Shown: positions 1 through 10,850 of the stretch, piece after piece | How the letters are laid out: each line of letters starts with the position of its first letter | Numbering within the stretch: position 1 is the first letter of the stretch | Origin: Motacilla alba alba | Taxonomy: Eukaryota > Chordata > Aves > Passeriformes > Motacillidae | Direction: 5' to 3' | DNA length: 64,000 bases | Assembly: GCF_015832195.1 (NCBI RefSeq) | Contig: NC_052018.1 | Coordinates: forward strand, 37,143,052-37,207,051 | Notes under the pieces: generated by a model | Databases searched by the model: none | The model's input: only the letters and a program-made list of their open reading frames with translations | Told to the model about the DNA's origin: nothing | Position numbers and translations under genes: made by a program

Positions 1-1901
1 TATCTTCATAATAGCACAATCAGCATTTCAATAAATTTCAAAATCCCCCACTGCAATGAGAACAAATGTAAATAATAAATTCAGCTTCTTGAAAATGTCT
101 TAATCCTTGTTAATTGTGTCGTTAGTTCCGTAATGACCCAGAGGGCTTACAGAGACACACATGCAGCTTTATTTATATTTAGTCTATTTGAATAATTATA
201 TATTGTTTATCTTATTATCTCTGGCTGTTTGCTCCCTCTCCTCCCTCTGAATTACTGTCTATTTACAGTTTACTTGTGCTGAGCTGGTTTGGTCAGAATT
301 TCTAACATGTCTGTGTGAAAGCTCCCTCAGTGCTGTCCTGGAGGCAGTGTCTCTGAAGTTCATAGCTCCACATTCTACTACAGCAGCTTCTGCCTTGAAA
401 GAGCCTTCAAGGCTCTGAAATTTTTATAAAGGTTTGTTTGCCTCAGTGCAGTGTGATAAAGAAGTACAATATGATATTTCAGTGAGGCATTTGATTTTTT
501 TAAATATAGTAATCATTAACAATGATATTAGCCAGAAGAGAAACTTTAACTTAAGGTTGTCAGATACTTTCCTCCTGTCAGCTGCTTATAATTCCCTCAT
601 TTAACCTTTGCAGGTGGTTTCTTCTAGGCTCTGGGTCAATCTCATCTATTAACACTGTCTTTTTTTGAGAAGAGGAGTGGGCATTTTTGGAAGCAAGGTG
701 GGCCAGGAGGTGAGGGATGCAGTGAGTGGAGCTGAATGAGAAGCTGGTAGGAAACACTGAGACTACTTGACCCAACAACCAGGGCTGAAACACAGCACCT
801 GAAGCCATCCACCTCCCTTGGCTGCCTGTGGGGGTGATTTACAGCACTGCCCTTTTGGAATTCGTGACTTGTACAAATGAGGCCCAGGATGGGACCGCAA
901 ACTTAATTTGTATGTCTGATGTAAACTAGCAGTGAGGCAAACCTGTAAAGATGCGCAGCTAATTCACTACCTTAGCCAGCCTTTAATTCCAAGTCATTTC
1001 CATTTCTACTCATCATTGAGAAGGTCACAACAGAAAAACTTTTGACTAAGTAACCTTTGCCTTCTTTTTACAGCTTTGGTACAAAACAGATTAATTAAAA
1101 AGGAGAGGAAAATAATCTCTTTCTTTTTCTTGTCATGAGAACCAGATGTGCTGAGTAAAGTAGAGAGTGAAAAGAAGCAAGTGCTCTAAGTAAAAGATTA
1201 TTTTATGTATTTCATGGGAAAAAGTTGTTCAGCTCTTTTTGAAGCAAACTGTGCCTACAGTACTTTAAAGGTAAGTAGGAGGAAATGACAATAATTGTAT
1301 CTGAACTGGCTTAGGGCTAAATTCTGCAGATGAATATGGGTGTGACTGGGCAAAATGTTGTCTTGATGTTAACCTGAAGGGAAAATGAACCTATCAAACC
1401 CAGATTCATTTGCAGAAAGTGTTACATGTGTTTTTGTCTATTCACACAAGTATATTTGATATTTTTTAATTTTTCTTATCTGAATGTGCAAATTAGCCTA
1501 TTCTTTATTTGCCTTTGTAGAAGGATATTCACATGCAAAAGTATGACAACATAGTTTCAGTATCTCAGTCTTAAAGATCCCAAATAGTCAATGTAAATAT
1601 TAGTGGAGAATATAAAATTAAAAACAAAATTAATGACAACTTGAGTATTTGTGGCTTTTGCTCAGAAGTAGATGGGAAAGTGAGTAAAGACCAAGGAAGC
1701 AAAAGACCCAGAAGCTTATCTTTCTCTGTGGAGTTAGGGATATCTGTAGGGCAGATGGGATTATGTTATTGGTCAAGGCCAATAGTAATGTTCATAAAGT
1801 GTAAGAAATAAGAAAATTATTAGAGGGAACTTATAAATGTAAAACTTTAATAAGTGGGACATTATAGACAAATCAAAGAAGGACTAAAGGATAAAAGTGT
1901 C
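1..1901. other. No gene seen; AT-rich unique DNA
   Basis: No ORF here resembles a known protein, and stops are frequent in all frames. Around 1314-1420 the text begins like an old amniote interspersed element (a 'ggctaaattctgcag' start) and ends with a degraded inverted partner ('catttgcagaaag'). This may be the remnant of a palindromic repeat, but it is too eroded to name. The rest is unrecognised. Confidence 0.5.
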
Positions 1902-1975
1902 CAGTCCTGTGGGGTGGAAAAGAGAGCTCTGCTAAAAAGGGTTCAGTCGCATGTGGTGGAAGAGAGAGCTCTGCT
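1902..1975. repeat. Two-copy direct duplication, period 42 bp
   Basis: Positions 1902-1933 and 1944-1975 are direct repeats of 32 bp. They match at 27 positions and share the block AGAGAGCTCTGCT at their ends. A 10-bp spacer separates them. The pair lies in a short chance reading frame (1854-2051) with no similarity to any protein I know. It looks like an old local duplication, possibly inside an unrecognised LTR or other repeat. Confidence 0.6.
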
Positions 1976-2884
1976 GCAGCTCTTAAGTGCAGCAGTCCTG
2001 GTGTTAATGAAAAGCAAGTTTTTTTTCAACATCCAGAATTGTATGGGTTAAAAATTCTTTCTCAACTGATAAGAGCTCAGCTAAACAGATCAAAAAGAAA
2101 AGGAAAACCAAAACACAAGCTCAGAAGTTGCCTTTGCCTTGTACCAGGAGTCAGAAAGTGTCAAAAGATGTGTCATATCTTAAAAGACTAAATGAAAAGT
2201 TATAGTTCCTCAGTACATGAAGAAAGAAAAGCTTTATTGAAATAGTTTCTTTGTCACATCCTATAAAAATGTTATGAGGACAGCATGTATAAAAGAGTAA
2301 GAAAAACAGAGGTTACTGGAAATTCATGTAAAGACAAGTTTCTCTATCTTATAGCATAACAAGAGAAAGCCATCACTCGCAATACAAGTGTTTCTAATTA
2401 TATGGAGGTTTGGGATTTTTTAAAGTTTCAGGACTTTTCTGCTAAAAAACCTATGGCACTTCCTGAAAACTGACTGTTACAAGTGTTACCAGAGTAGCTG
2501 GAAAACCCATCCATCTTTATCAACTCTGATTAACAAAGAAGATAAACATAATTTATGTTCTCCAGAAATGTGTTTTTTGAAGTGAATGGCCAAGGTTTTC
2601 ACTGATAAATTTTGCCATATAATCCACAAGTAGTGCCATACCAGGGGCTGTTCCTTCAGCAGTGCTGTGCAAAACACCTTCCCCTGCCACGGAATGTGGC
2701 TGTGGCTGCAGAGCTGTGTCGATGTGCATCCTCAGTGGGGCTGCCACTGCTAATTCTGGACCAGATTTCTGTAGTCATATCTTGAAACAAGCTGGAAAAA
2801 ACAGGTTGCCTCTGGCACATACTGAAGTTTCAGTAGTTCCAGCACTTTGTTTTTCAGTCCCACTCATTGTGCTGACTCCTCCTG

Positions 2885-3500
2885 CCAGGTCTGGATGAAA
2901 ATAGTTGATAGAGTTGACCTTGTCCTAGTTCAGGGCATATTTGGGAGGAAACCTCCGAATGGGGTCCCTCTAGAAAGCAAATTCAAGCAGCCCATCCCCC
3001 TCACCGATTTGGGAAAGGATTCCTTTTAGAAAAGCGGAAAAGAAGTTTATTTAACAAGCAAAGTATTCACAAGTATAAAAAATTAATAATATTATATAAT
3101 AAAACCTCTTCCTGTTCTGAAGAGATGGCAAATTCAGAAAGTCCTGTAGTTCAGAGAGAGTCCTCTGTGGGTGTTTCTCAGCTCACTGAGTGTCTCTCAG
3201 TCCCTCTCGTGCTAGAATGCAGCATTGTGGGCCCCAGTGGGGGCATGAACTCCTGGAGTTTTTCTGGGTTTTTGGTCCAGAGCAGGTTTGATCAGTTCCA
3301 GAGAAAGAAAAAGCCACAGTCCAGGGAACTTCTCTGCCTCAGCTAGCTAAAAAACTAACGGAAAGCAAAGGAGAGTTCTCTCCCGCTCCCTGTCTGTGCT
3401 GCAGACAACACGCAACGAGAGAGAGAGAGCCGAAGCTCTTATCACTGTTTTTGAATATAGCTGTGAGAAAATTCTACCCCTTTTCCTTCTCCCCCACTTC
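2885..3500 (-). mobile_element. Probable solo LTR of an avian endogenous retrovirus (ERVL-like)
   Basis: Read on the minus strand, this block has the layout of an avian retroviral LTR. Near its start is a 'ttttctcacagct' segment, then a GC-richer middle of CT/GA-rich text. An AATAAA polyadenylation signal follows near plus-strand 3046 ('tttatttaac' on plus). After it comes a G-rich tail with 'ggaggtttcctccc', a motif pattern I associate with bird ERVL-type LTRs. A possible TG start is at plus-strand 3496, but I could not find a matching target-site duplication, so both ends are approximate. No gag, pol or env coding sequence flanks it, which suggests a solo LTR left by recombination. The family is recalled rather than searched. 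An unrelated repeat with a chance polyadenylation signal remains possible. Confidence 0.6.
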
Positions 3501-5214
3501 ACTCTCAGATCTAGTTTTTAAGGCACAAATCTTATTTCTGGGCTAAACAGATTAATGGGGATACAATTCAGCATCATAAAAGTCACCCCAGGAGAGATCT
3601 GTACATCATTTCTGTAAATGTGAGAGATTTCTACTCCTTGTTCCATTGGAAATACATGAGTGGGACTGAGAGAGCCAAATGAAACTACTACTTTTCCCAG
3701 GGGCAAGCACTGAAATATTTCACCCTGAGACACAAGTTGTACGTGTTAGCTATAACATTTACCTGCAGCTGATTTGAAACTTATTGGAAGGAACTTTGAA
3801 TGTGTGCTAAACAAAGTAAGTCGGAACAATTTAATTCTAAATATCCCAGCTGAGTCTAGACCTTCCTTCAAGACAATTTTGGATGCTACTTGAGGCCTAA
3901 GTTGTTGAAAAGCCCTGTTATTCACCCTGAAAATTGTGGTGAGATGAAGACTAGGTAAAGTGAGGGAATATTCAGGTGGGTTTCTGAGCCTGTTTAAGGC
4001 TGCACTAATGATGGTGAGGAGAATGACCATTGTCTTTGTGCCCAGTGTGACAGACTCTCCCCTGCCAGCAGCTTCCACAGCCATGTGGCACAGTCAGAGC
4101 TGATTAGAGGATTTACAGTGCTTCTTAGAAAGAGCCCAAGATTGCTACTAGAAGGACTTGCAGAATTTGTAAGCTGCAGCAGCCCAAATTCAGATTGAAT
4201 GCAAACACAGTAAGGATTTTGGGGAGTTAGGTTGCAGGCATCCTCAAGAATCTCAGCTCAGATACCAAATAGACCCTTTCCCTGACCTATAACCACGTTG
4301 AAAGATAAACAGGGAGAATTTCCACCTTCAATTAGATAAATTCTGCCTTCAAATTTTTCATGGCTTTTTGCATGCTTACTCACTGATACCAGCATAAATC
4401 AGTTGCTAGGTCACTTCTGAAACAGGAATGATTTGTATCATCCACGCACTGGAGAAATGGCTTGGCTGCCCACCAGATAATACCCTGTCCCACTGTCTTC
4501 ACCAGGAGATACATGAGTGTAACTCGGACTGTTGCTGTCTCCAGAGACCTTGATGAACACCATCCATTTCCTCATCAACTACTAAGCTTTTTTTGTAGTG
4601 AGACTAGAAAAAGGCATAGGCACCTCTACAAATGTATCTGAAATGCTGTGTTTCTCCTCTTTTTCTAAGTGCTGCAAACTCTCCTCCTCGTCTTCTCCTC
4701 AGCAAGGAAATGCTGTTACAGTGCATAACTGAAACCAGGTATTTCTGACATTTTTAGGCTGCTGACATGTACTCTGGGAGGAATTGCTACATGTCTTTCT
4801 CCCAGCTGAAAACCAAGTAAAAGCAAACACTAACCATAATACTGATTAATAACTAGCTGTGGTTTCTGTTAACAAAGCTTTTTTACACACACAGTGGAGA
4901 AGCAGGAGACTGTGTGTTGTTAGCAATATATTGTCTTCTCACTATTGTTAGAACGGCATTTCATCACCTCATTTTATTTGTTCCATCTGTTTCATACTGA
5001 CTTTGCTATAATGCTACTTTGAGAATACTGTGATCGTTTGTTTGTACTGATATCAGAAATAAATATAAAATGTTTTTGAAAGCACCATAAGGATGGAGGG
5101 TTTGATGGGATTATGGTAAAAGCAAGCAAGCTGTGAACAGAGACACAGACTGCTGCAAGAATCCCTGGAAGAAATGAGTTAGAGGTTATTAAGGGAGAAA
5201 GGAGAAGAAAGATG
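3501..5214. other. No gene seen; unrecognised unique DNA
   Basis: Ordinary noncoding text. The two longest frames (3746-4084 and 4992-5303, both minus) have no recognisable domain or codon pattern. No repeat family is identified. Confidence 0.5.
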
Positions 5215-5440
5215 TTCTTGTGACTAAGGCACTGGACTGATATTAAAGAGGTCTGGTCTCTGTTCCTGGATACATTATTGGATTCCTTTGTGACCTGTGA
5301 CAAGTCACTTAGTCTCTCATTGCCTCAGTTCTTCACCACTAAAATGGAAGTAAATAAAATTTCTTTACTTCACCAATCTATTTCAGAGACAAATCCATTC
5401 AAAAGTTATGAAATGCTCAGCTGTTAAAGTGATGAGCACA
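5215..5440 (+). repeat. CORE-SINE relic (amniote MIR-type)
   Basis: The plus strand follows the order of a MIR/CORE-SINE. It opens with a tRNA-derived 'ctaaggcactgga' and continues into 'ggtctggtctctgttcctgg'. The conserved core follows ('gtgacctgtgacaagtcact', then 'tagtctctcattgcctcagt'), and then a 'ctaaaatggaagtaa' segment. The tail 'tgaaatgctcag...gtgatgagcac' matches what I recall of amniote MIR1-like SINEs. It has many substitutions and is probably very old. It is noncoding and was mobilised by a partner LINE in an ancestral amniote. Confidence 0.75.
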
Positions 5441-7444
5441 GGGGAAAATGAGTAAATCAATGAATTCTACCTCTGCTTGTGATAAGTTTAGTGAGATATT
5501 TCTCCAGCCAGTGAACCTGCTATGAAGACAAACACTGGCTTTTTCCTAGTCAGAGAAATTTCAATGACCAGGGTTTGTTTTTTTGTTTTTTTTTTGTGAA
5601 GTCATAACAAAGTCTGAGATATTTTTAATGATAATGTATCAGTAAAGGAAAAAAAAAAGAAACCCCTTTTTTTTCTTATTACATCAAGGAAGAAAAGACC
5701 GCAGAGAGGGAATGATAGATGTCCTAACTGTATAAAATGAAAGCTTGAATAGAGAAAATGTACAACTTTTCTATCACTGGGAATCTTTTAAAGATTAAAA
5801 CATACATGAGCTTGACTTTTCACTGCCAGGTACCTTACACAGTCAATTACACCCACTAATGGTGTGAATAAAGTGCTTCACATATAACTGGCTGCATTTT
5901 ATATTCCCTTGCACCATAAATGACCACACAAGGCTATAGGCATGGAGAATCTATTTCCCGTAGATTTCCAGCATATCACAACCTGAGGATGTTGCTTTAT
6001 TCTTCAGTACCATGTTTGTCACCAAAGCTAGAGAGATATGAGGTAAATTCTATCTGCGAATCACACCCAGAAAGCTTCCTAATCCGAGATAACTGCTACC
6101 TGATGTCATATGTGTTTGGAACTGATAAGAAAATCTTTTAAATTTCCTATTATCTTTGATTAGATATGGGTTTCAGTTTTGATTTAGTGTTAGGCACCTA
6201 CTGTGAGGAACAAAGGAGGTGTCACAGATAACAGAGAGGTAATTGTTTTTGAAAGTGAGATCCCTAAGAGAATAAAAAGCAGGTTGTTGAATTTCTTCTC
6301 ATTTTATTGATTATCCTTTCACTATGATTATCCAGCTGCGGAAACATATGCTTTCAAAGGAGATAATCTTATCTGTGAGATGACTAACATGCATCTAAAT
6401 TTTCCATTGTTACATACCACTGACATGTCTTTAAACTAGATCCTTCTCCTGAACGTGTCCAACACCAATGAGACTGACTGGTTTTCCTTTAGGATGAGGA
6501 CAAGCAATTTTCTTTGAATCACTGTGTTCTTCCTGCATGGCTCACGTGTTTGAAAATTATTTGCAGGCAGATGCTGACAGTTTCCTGAAGAAACTTCATG
6601 GTTCATTACCTCCCTTTATGATAGCAGCAAAATAAATTGCTGTAAAGTCAGTTAATGTGATAGAAAATGTTCACATTTCCAATAATAATAATAATAATAA
6701 AATCTCAATCCTGCTTTCTAAACTCTCCCAAAATACTTTCCAAATCACCTCCCCTTCTGCTTTTGCACGCAGATACTGAGTACTACTTTGTGCTAAGTAG
6801 AACAAAGGTTGTCTCGGCGATGCAAATACTGCTGGTTTATGGTGCTGCTTAAACAGATTCTTCAGGAAAAACAACGTGCATAATTTAGTGTGGCTGCTGG
6901 ATGAGCAGAGGAGGAACAAGGAACGGGGCTTGTTGCTTCTGCTGTGTGCTGCTTGCTAAGTCCCTAACATGAACTGGAATTACAGCAGGCAATAGAATAT
7001 TGGTTAAATACATGCTCACATTTTCCCTAGAGAGGGATGTATGTAAGCATAAGCATATAACTACTGTGTGTATTCTGGTGACCATAAAATGAGGACTGGA
7101 GATACAGTAAGTAAGAAAGAATAGACAATTAGGCTTTGCCAATTTCCAGTGCCTTTGCTATACTTGATATTAGCACTATTTAGAAGTAGCTGTGCTGGTT
7201 TCTATTTTCCTGCATGGTCTGATGGCCAGGTTTTGAGAGAGGCTTTAACAGAGCTGACTCTCATGTTAAGAGCGAAATAATATTGGGGTACTTTGGAGTT
7301 TGCTCCTGCCAGTCGGGAGGGGGATTTTCTCCAGGATAAGCCTGGATTCCAGACTGTGTTGGCCCAGCCTTTGTGTATTATCATGGCTCATGATTCTCAA
7401 AAGGGCAAAATGCAAGTAGGTAGATAAAAGTATTTGCTGCAAGT
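5441..7444. other. No gene seen; includes a short AAT run
   Basis: AT-rich unique DNA. T- and A-rich tracts occur at 5576-5596 and 5650-5676. A short (AAT)n lies at 6681-6700 and accounts for isoleucine- or leucine-rich frames there. No recognised gene. Confidence 0.5.
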
Positions 7445-7470
7445 GGGGGTGGGTGGGTGGGGGTGTGGGG
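7445..7470 (+). other. Potential G-quadruplex run
   Basis: Five G-tracts of three or more (GGGGG, GGG, GGG, GGGGG, GGGG) are separated by loops of one to three bases. This satisfies the usual four-tract G-quadruplex rule with very short loops. No promoter or gene is visible next to it, so a role is not implied. Confidence 0.7.
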
Positions 7471-9349
7471 AACATTAACTAGAGTGGATTCTCTTGATCA
7501 GCAAAGAAGATGCTGCCTAAACAAAAGGACAAAAGTGGTGTAGCCAGCTGTGACCTGACCCAATAAAGGAAAACTGTTTTGAAAAATCAGTGCTGAAGAG
7601 CTTGCATGGGAGTCAAACAGATGATATCCCTTTGTTTTAAATAGTAAAGCAACAGATTCTGTAACGGTGGCCACACCCAGGGTGGGCAGGTAGTTATGAC
7701 CTCGGCAATGCATTTGTGTGTGGGCAAAGCATGCAGGTAGTAAATCATAATCTCATAGTGAGCAAATCATTCTAAAGAGGAAATTTGCATCCTAAAAGAA
7801 TGCCCTAAGACAAAAGATATGTCTTCTAAAGCTTATATTTATCACACGTAGCGCATGTTTAACTGGGTGATGTGACTTCACTTAGTAGTTGGGGCTACCA
7901 GCACAGCTCAGACTCCAGGAGTATGCAGAGATGAGCAGTGTTTCAAAGCGTGGATTGCTGGACTGGCTGACCATCTCAGATGTAAGAAAGAAATAGGGTT
8001 TCTGGGGATTGGATGGAGCCAGGGCTTGTGTCCTGTTTCCTATTTTTTCCATTAAGCCTGATCAGTGCATAAAGGAATTGAATTGAAATGCAGACCTGTA
8101 AGTTCATCGCTGAGATGAAAGAAGACACTCAGCATGAAGGCACAAAGGCACAAGACAGAAAGACAGGGAAGTAAAAGAGGAAGCAAAAGGCAAAACTTCA
8201 GTAGAAAAATCCAAAGCATCAGAATGGCTGATTTCAGCTTCATAGAGTTGCCCTGAGCATACATTAAACTGGGTTCAGCTGCTGTATGTACCATCAAATA
8301 TTTCATATTAATAATTAACTAGTCACCGGCTGTCAGAGCAAGATTCAAATGGATGGAAGGGGAGTTTGGGTCACCTTCCCTAGGACTGAGAGTTTTAATG
8401 AAGGGATAGCTTTACTGCACTGTTGAGGAATGATGAAATACTAGGCAGAAGGATTAAGGGATATACATCTTGAAGGATCATTCCATGCTGGCTCCCCCAT
8501 AGGACAGTATTTAATTTTCTCTTTTTATTCTTCTCCTTGATACACTGCCAGTGTGTACACATAAAGGGCTTGGTTTCGACTGCCAAAGGTGTGATGTACC
8601 CCAATGTACATGTCTGGAAAATCAGCTTACATATATGCAAAGTCAACAGCAAAGGCACTGTGTATCAGGAACATGACTGCATGCAATGACTGTTATAAAT
8701 CAGAGTGCTTGGTGTGTCTTTGCTGGACAAATTCTCATTTATCAAGGTGATTTTTAAACCTGTGCCTAATTCCCATGCGTGAGAAATGGGAATTCACTGA
8801 AATCTCTTGCAATGCCTTGTTCTGGCTTTAGATTTTCTCCCCAACACCCCTGTTCACCTTCAAACCTACTTGAACATGAACATAAATGATAGACTACGAG
8901 GCACTGGGTTTATTGCCTTCCCATCGATCACTGACGGGCAGTTACAATTCATGCCATCACATGAACAGCTCGAAATGGCACAGTCAAACCCCAGGCTTTC
9001 CTTGTTCCTCTCATGAAGGGGAGAATGAGTCCAAAGAGACACCAGAAGCCCTTTGCAGCCTCGGCTGCAGCACCCAAAGTGACCACTGCTTCAGAGAATT
9101 GCTCCAGGGGAAGCAGCAAGCAGGACTTAAGAGAAAAACTGAAGAGACAACAGTTTCTTCTTAATCAACTGGAAATGTTTATGAAGTCAGGCTGCCATTT
9201 GTGTGTCTGGCTTAGGGTGAAAAATGAGCATAAAAGCTATGCAGAATTACCTTTCTTCTAGTCCTACAGGAGGACAGACAGACACAATGACAAACTCTGA
9301 AAGCCCAGAAGAAAAAGTGGCACATTTCAAAGAGCTAATTACAATTTCT
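7471..9349. other. No gene seen
   Basis: Unique noncoding text. An octamer-like ATTTGCAT lies near 7783. Three overlapping plus-strand frames at 8807-9261 are each under 100 codons with no known domain. Confidence 0.45.
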
Positions 9350-9600
9350 TTCCCTTAGAGATTAATCCACTGACTGTAATTAAGCTCCCTCTATTTTTGA
9401 GATCTTGGCAAGATCTAAGAAAAGCGTGAGCAAACGAGAGAGTGCCCTTGCTAGCCAAGCAGATTTTTTTACTAAGCTCTATCAGCCCTAATTAATAGAC
9501 CTTTGTGTAAAACCAACGAGAAATCAGATTTCCAATAGAGCTGAATCAAATGGCCTTGGCTACCTCTGCACACACAGTTTGTTAGGAGCTTGGCCACAGC
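9350..9600. promoter_or_regulatory. Candidate conserved noncoding (enhancer-like) block
   Basis: The block is low in simple sequence. It carries clustered homeodomain-type sites (TGTAATTAAG near 9376, CCTAATTAATAG near 9489), an inverted pair of AGATCTTGG/CAAGATCT near 9400, and GATTAATCC-type text near 9360. This texture is common in vertebrate conserved noncoding elements. Conservation cannot be tested from one sequence, so the call is inference only. Confidence 0.2.
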
Positions 9601-10636
9601 CAGGATTTACACATTCAGAGGATGAAAAGGAGGCATGGGGGGGAGGCAGGATGAACGAGTTCCCTCTGCCGCTACTCCTTCTTCTCTTTTGCTGCTGCTT
9701 TGTTCTGTTTGTAATCTTACCAGATGGCTAAGGCAACCTAGAGAAGAGATTGCCTGAAACAGGCAGGTGATGAGGCCAGCAGCAGGGACTCCATCAGCGA
9801 TTGAAGAAACTGATGCAGCTCTCTAACCCTTGCTGCTAACAAAAACCTTTGTTATTCTTTTGCTTACTGCTATGCTGCATTTTGTGCCTTTATGACAAGA
9901 AGGATGCCAGAAGCCAGATCCTCAGCTGGCACAGGCGAGGTAGCATCACTAAAATCCCTAGAGCAGGGCTGATCTGTTCTAGCTGCAGCTTTAGCCCTTA
10001 ATTGCTGCAGAGCCCAGCTCTACTCTTCTCCTTACGGCCTCTCATATAAGTATGCAGGCATGCTCCTCTCAGAGCAGGGAGGGCCTAGCCCTTTCGAACA
10101 GCTGTACCTGGCAGACAACATGTTTTTCTTTCCACCCACACCAGGGTAATGCCATGGGCAAACAGCGGTGCAACAGAAACTGAACTGGGTCACAGAGAGC
10201 ACTCAGAGATCCCCAGAAATCTCTAGAGACAATATTGACTATGCCAACACCACCCTCAAGAGCAGACTTGACTGTTTTCCATACTTGGAGTCTGTAAGCA
10301 CAGTGTCTGCCTGGGCTCAAGGTGTGCTCTCTACAGCAGCTGCAGGGATTGTGCTTGCCTGAGCCTGCTCTGTGGGCTAGGATGCTCCCAGGTGCATCCA
10401 AACAGTCCAAGAGTAAACTGTTTGTGAGGCAGCTGTATGGACTGAAAGTGGGCGAGATGTGGGGCAAAATATGTTCACAGCCACTCTGGGGCTGGTTTTC
10501 AAAGCCACCAGGCCTCTTCATGTTCAGCGATCCTTTGTAATACAGATCAAAACCATGGCACTGCCAGTAAAGGTTGAAGCAACTCATTTTCCATTTCCAC
10601 TGTACTCCCAACAATTCAGTGTGAAGAATTAGCCCT

Positions 10637-10637
<1 letters not shown>
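9601..10637. other. No gene seen; chance 181-codon frame on minus
   Basis: The longest frame here (10069-10614, minus, 181 codons) has no signal peptide, domain or motif that I recognise. Frames on the opposite strand overlap it. I regard it as fortuitous. Confidence 0.45.
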
Positions 10638-10667
<30 letters not shown>

Positions 10668-10674
10668 AGAAAAC
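10638..10674 (+). repeat. Poly(A) tract
   Basis: A run of 23 A (10638-10660) is followed by A-rich text broken by G. No AATAAA lies just upstream. It could be the tail of a retrocopied transcript, but the upstream kilobase shows no recognisable spliced gene, so a simple homopolymer expansion is as likely. Confidence 0.8.
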
Positions 10675-10734
10675 ACCCAGCCTGTCAGGTATTTAATTTC
10701 ATGCGATATATTTTCTGACCTTACTCTCATAAAA

Positions 10735-10850
10735 GTTAACAGTGAAAATCCAGTTGACTTGAATGGGAGCAGAATTAGGTCCTATTACTGCACTGATTAA
10801 GCTGTAAGAGCAGAACAGGGCCCATGATGCTTTCCAGTTATGGTACAGTC
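10735..10850. repeat. Possible old amniote interspersed fragment
   Basis: The segment contains 'tgacttgaatgggagcagaa' followed by 'cagaacagggccca'. This resembles degraded copies of ancient palindromic repeats of birds and reptiles built around 'cattgacttcaatggg'. It is short and eroded; the family name is unknown to me. Confidence 0.3.

Noticed and set aside
10069..10614. 181-codon minus-strand ORF
   Set aside because: No domain, signal peptide or family resemblance; open plus-strand frames overlap it; the length is within chance for 64 kb.
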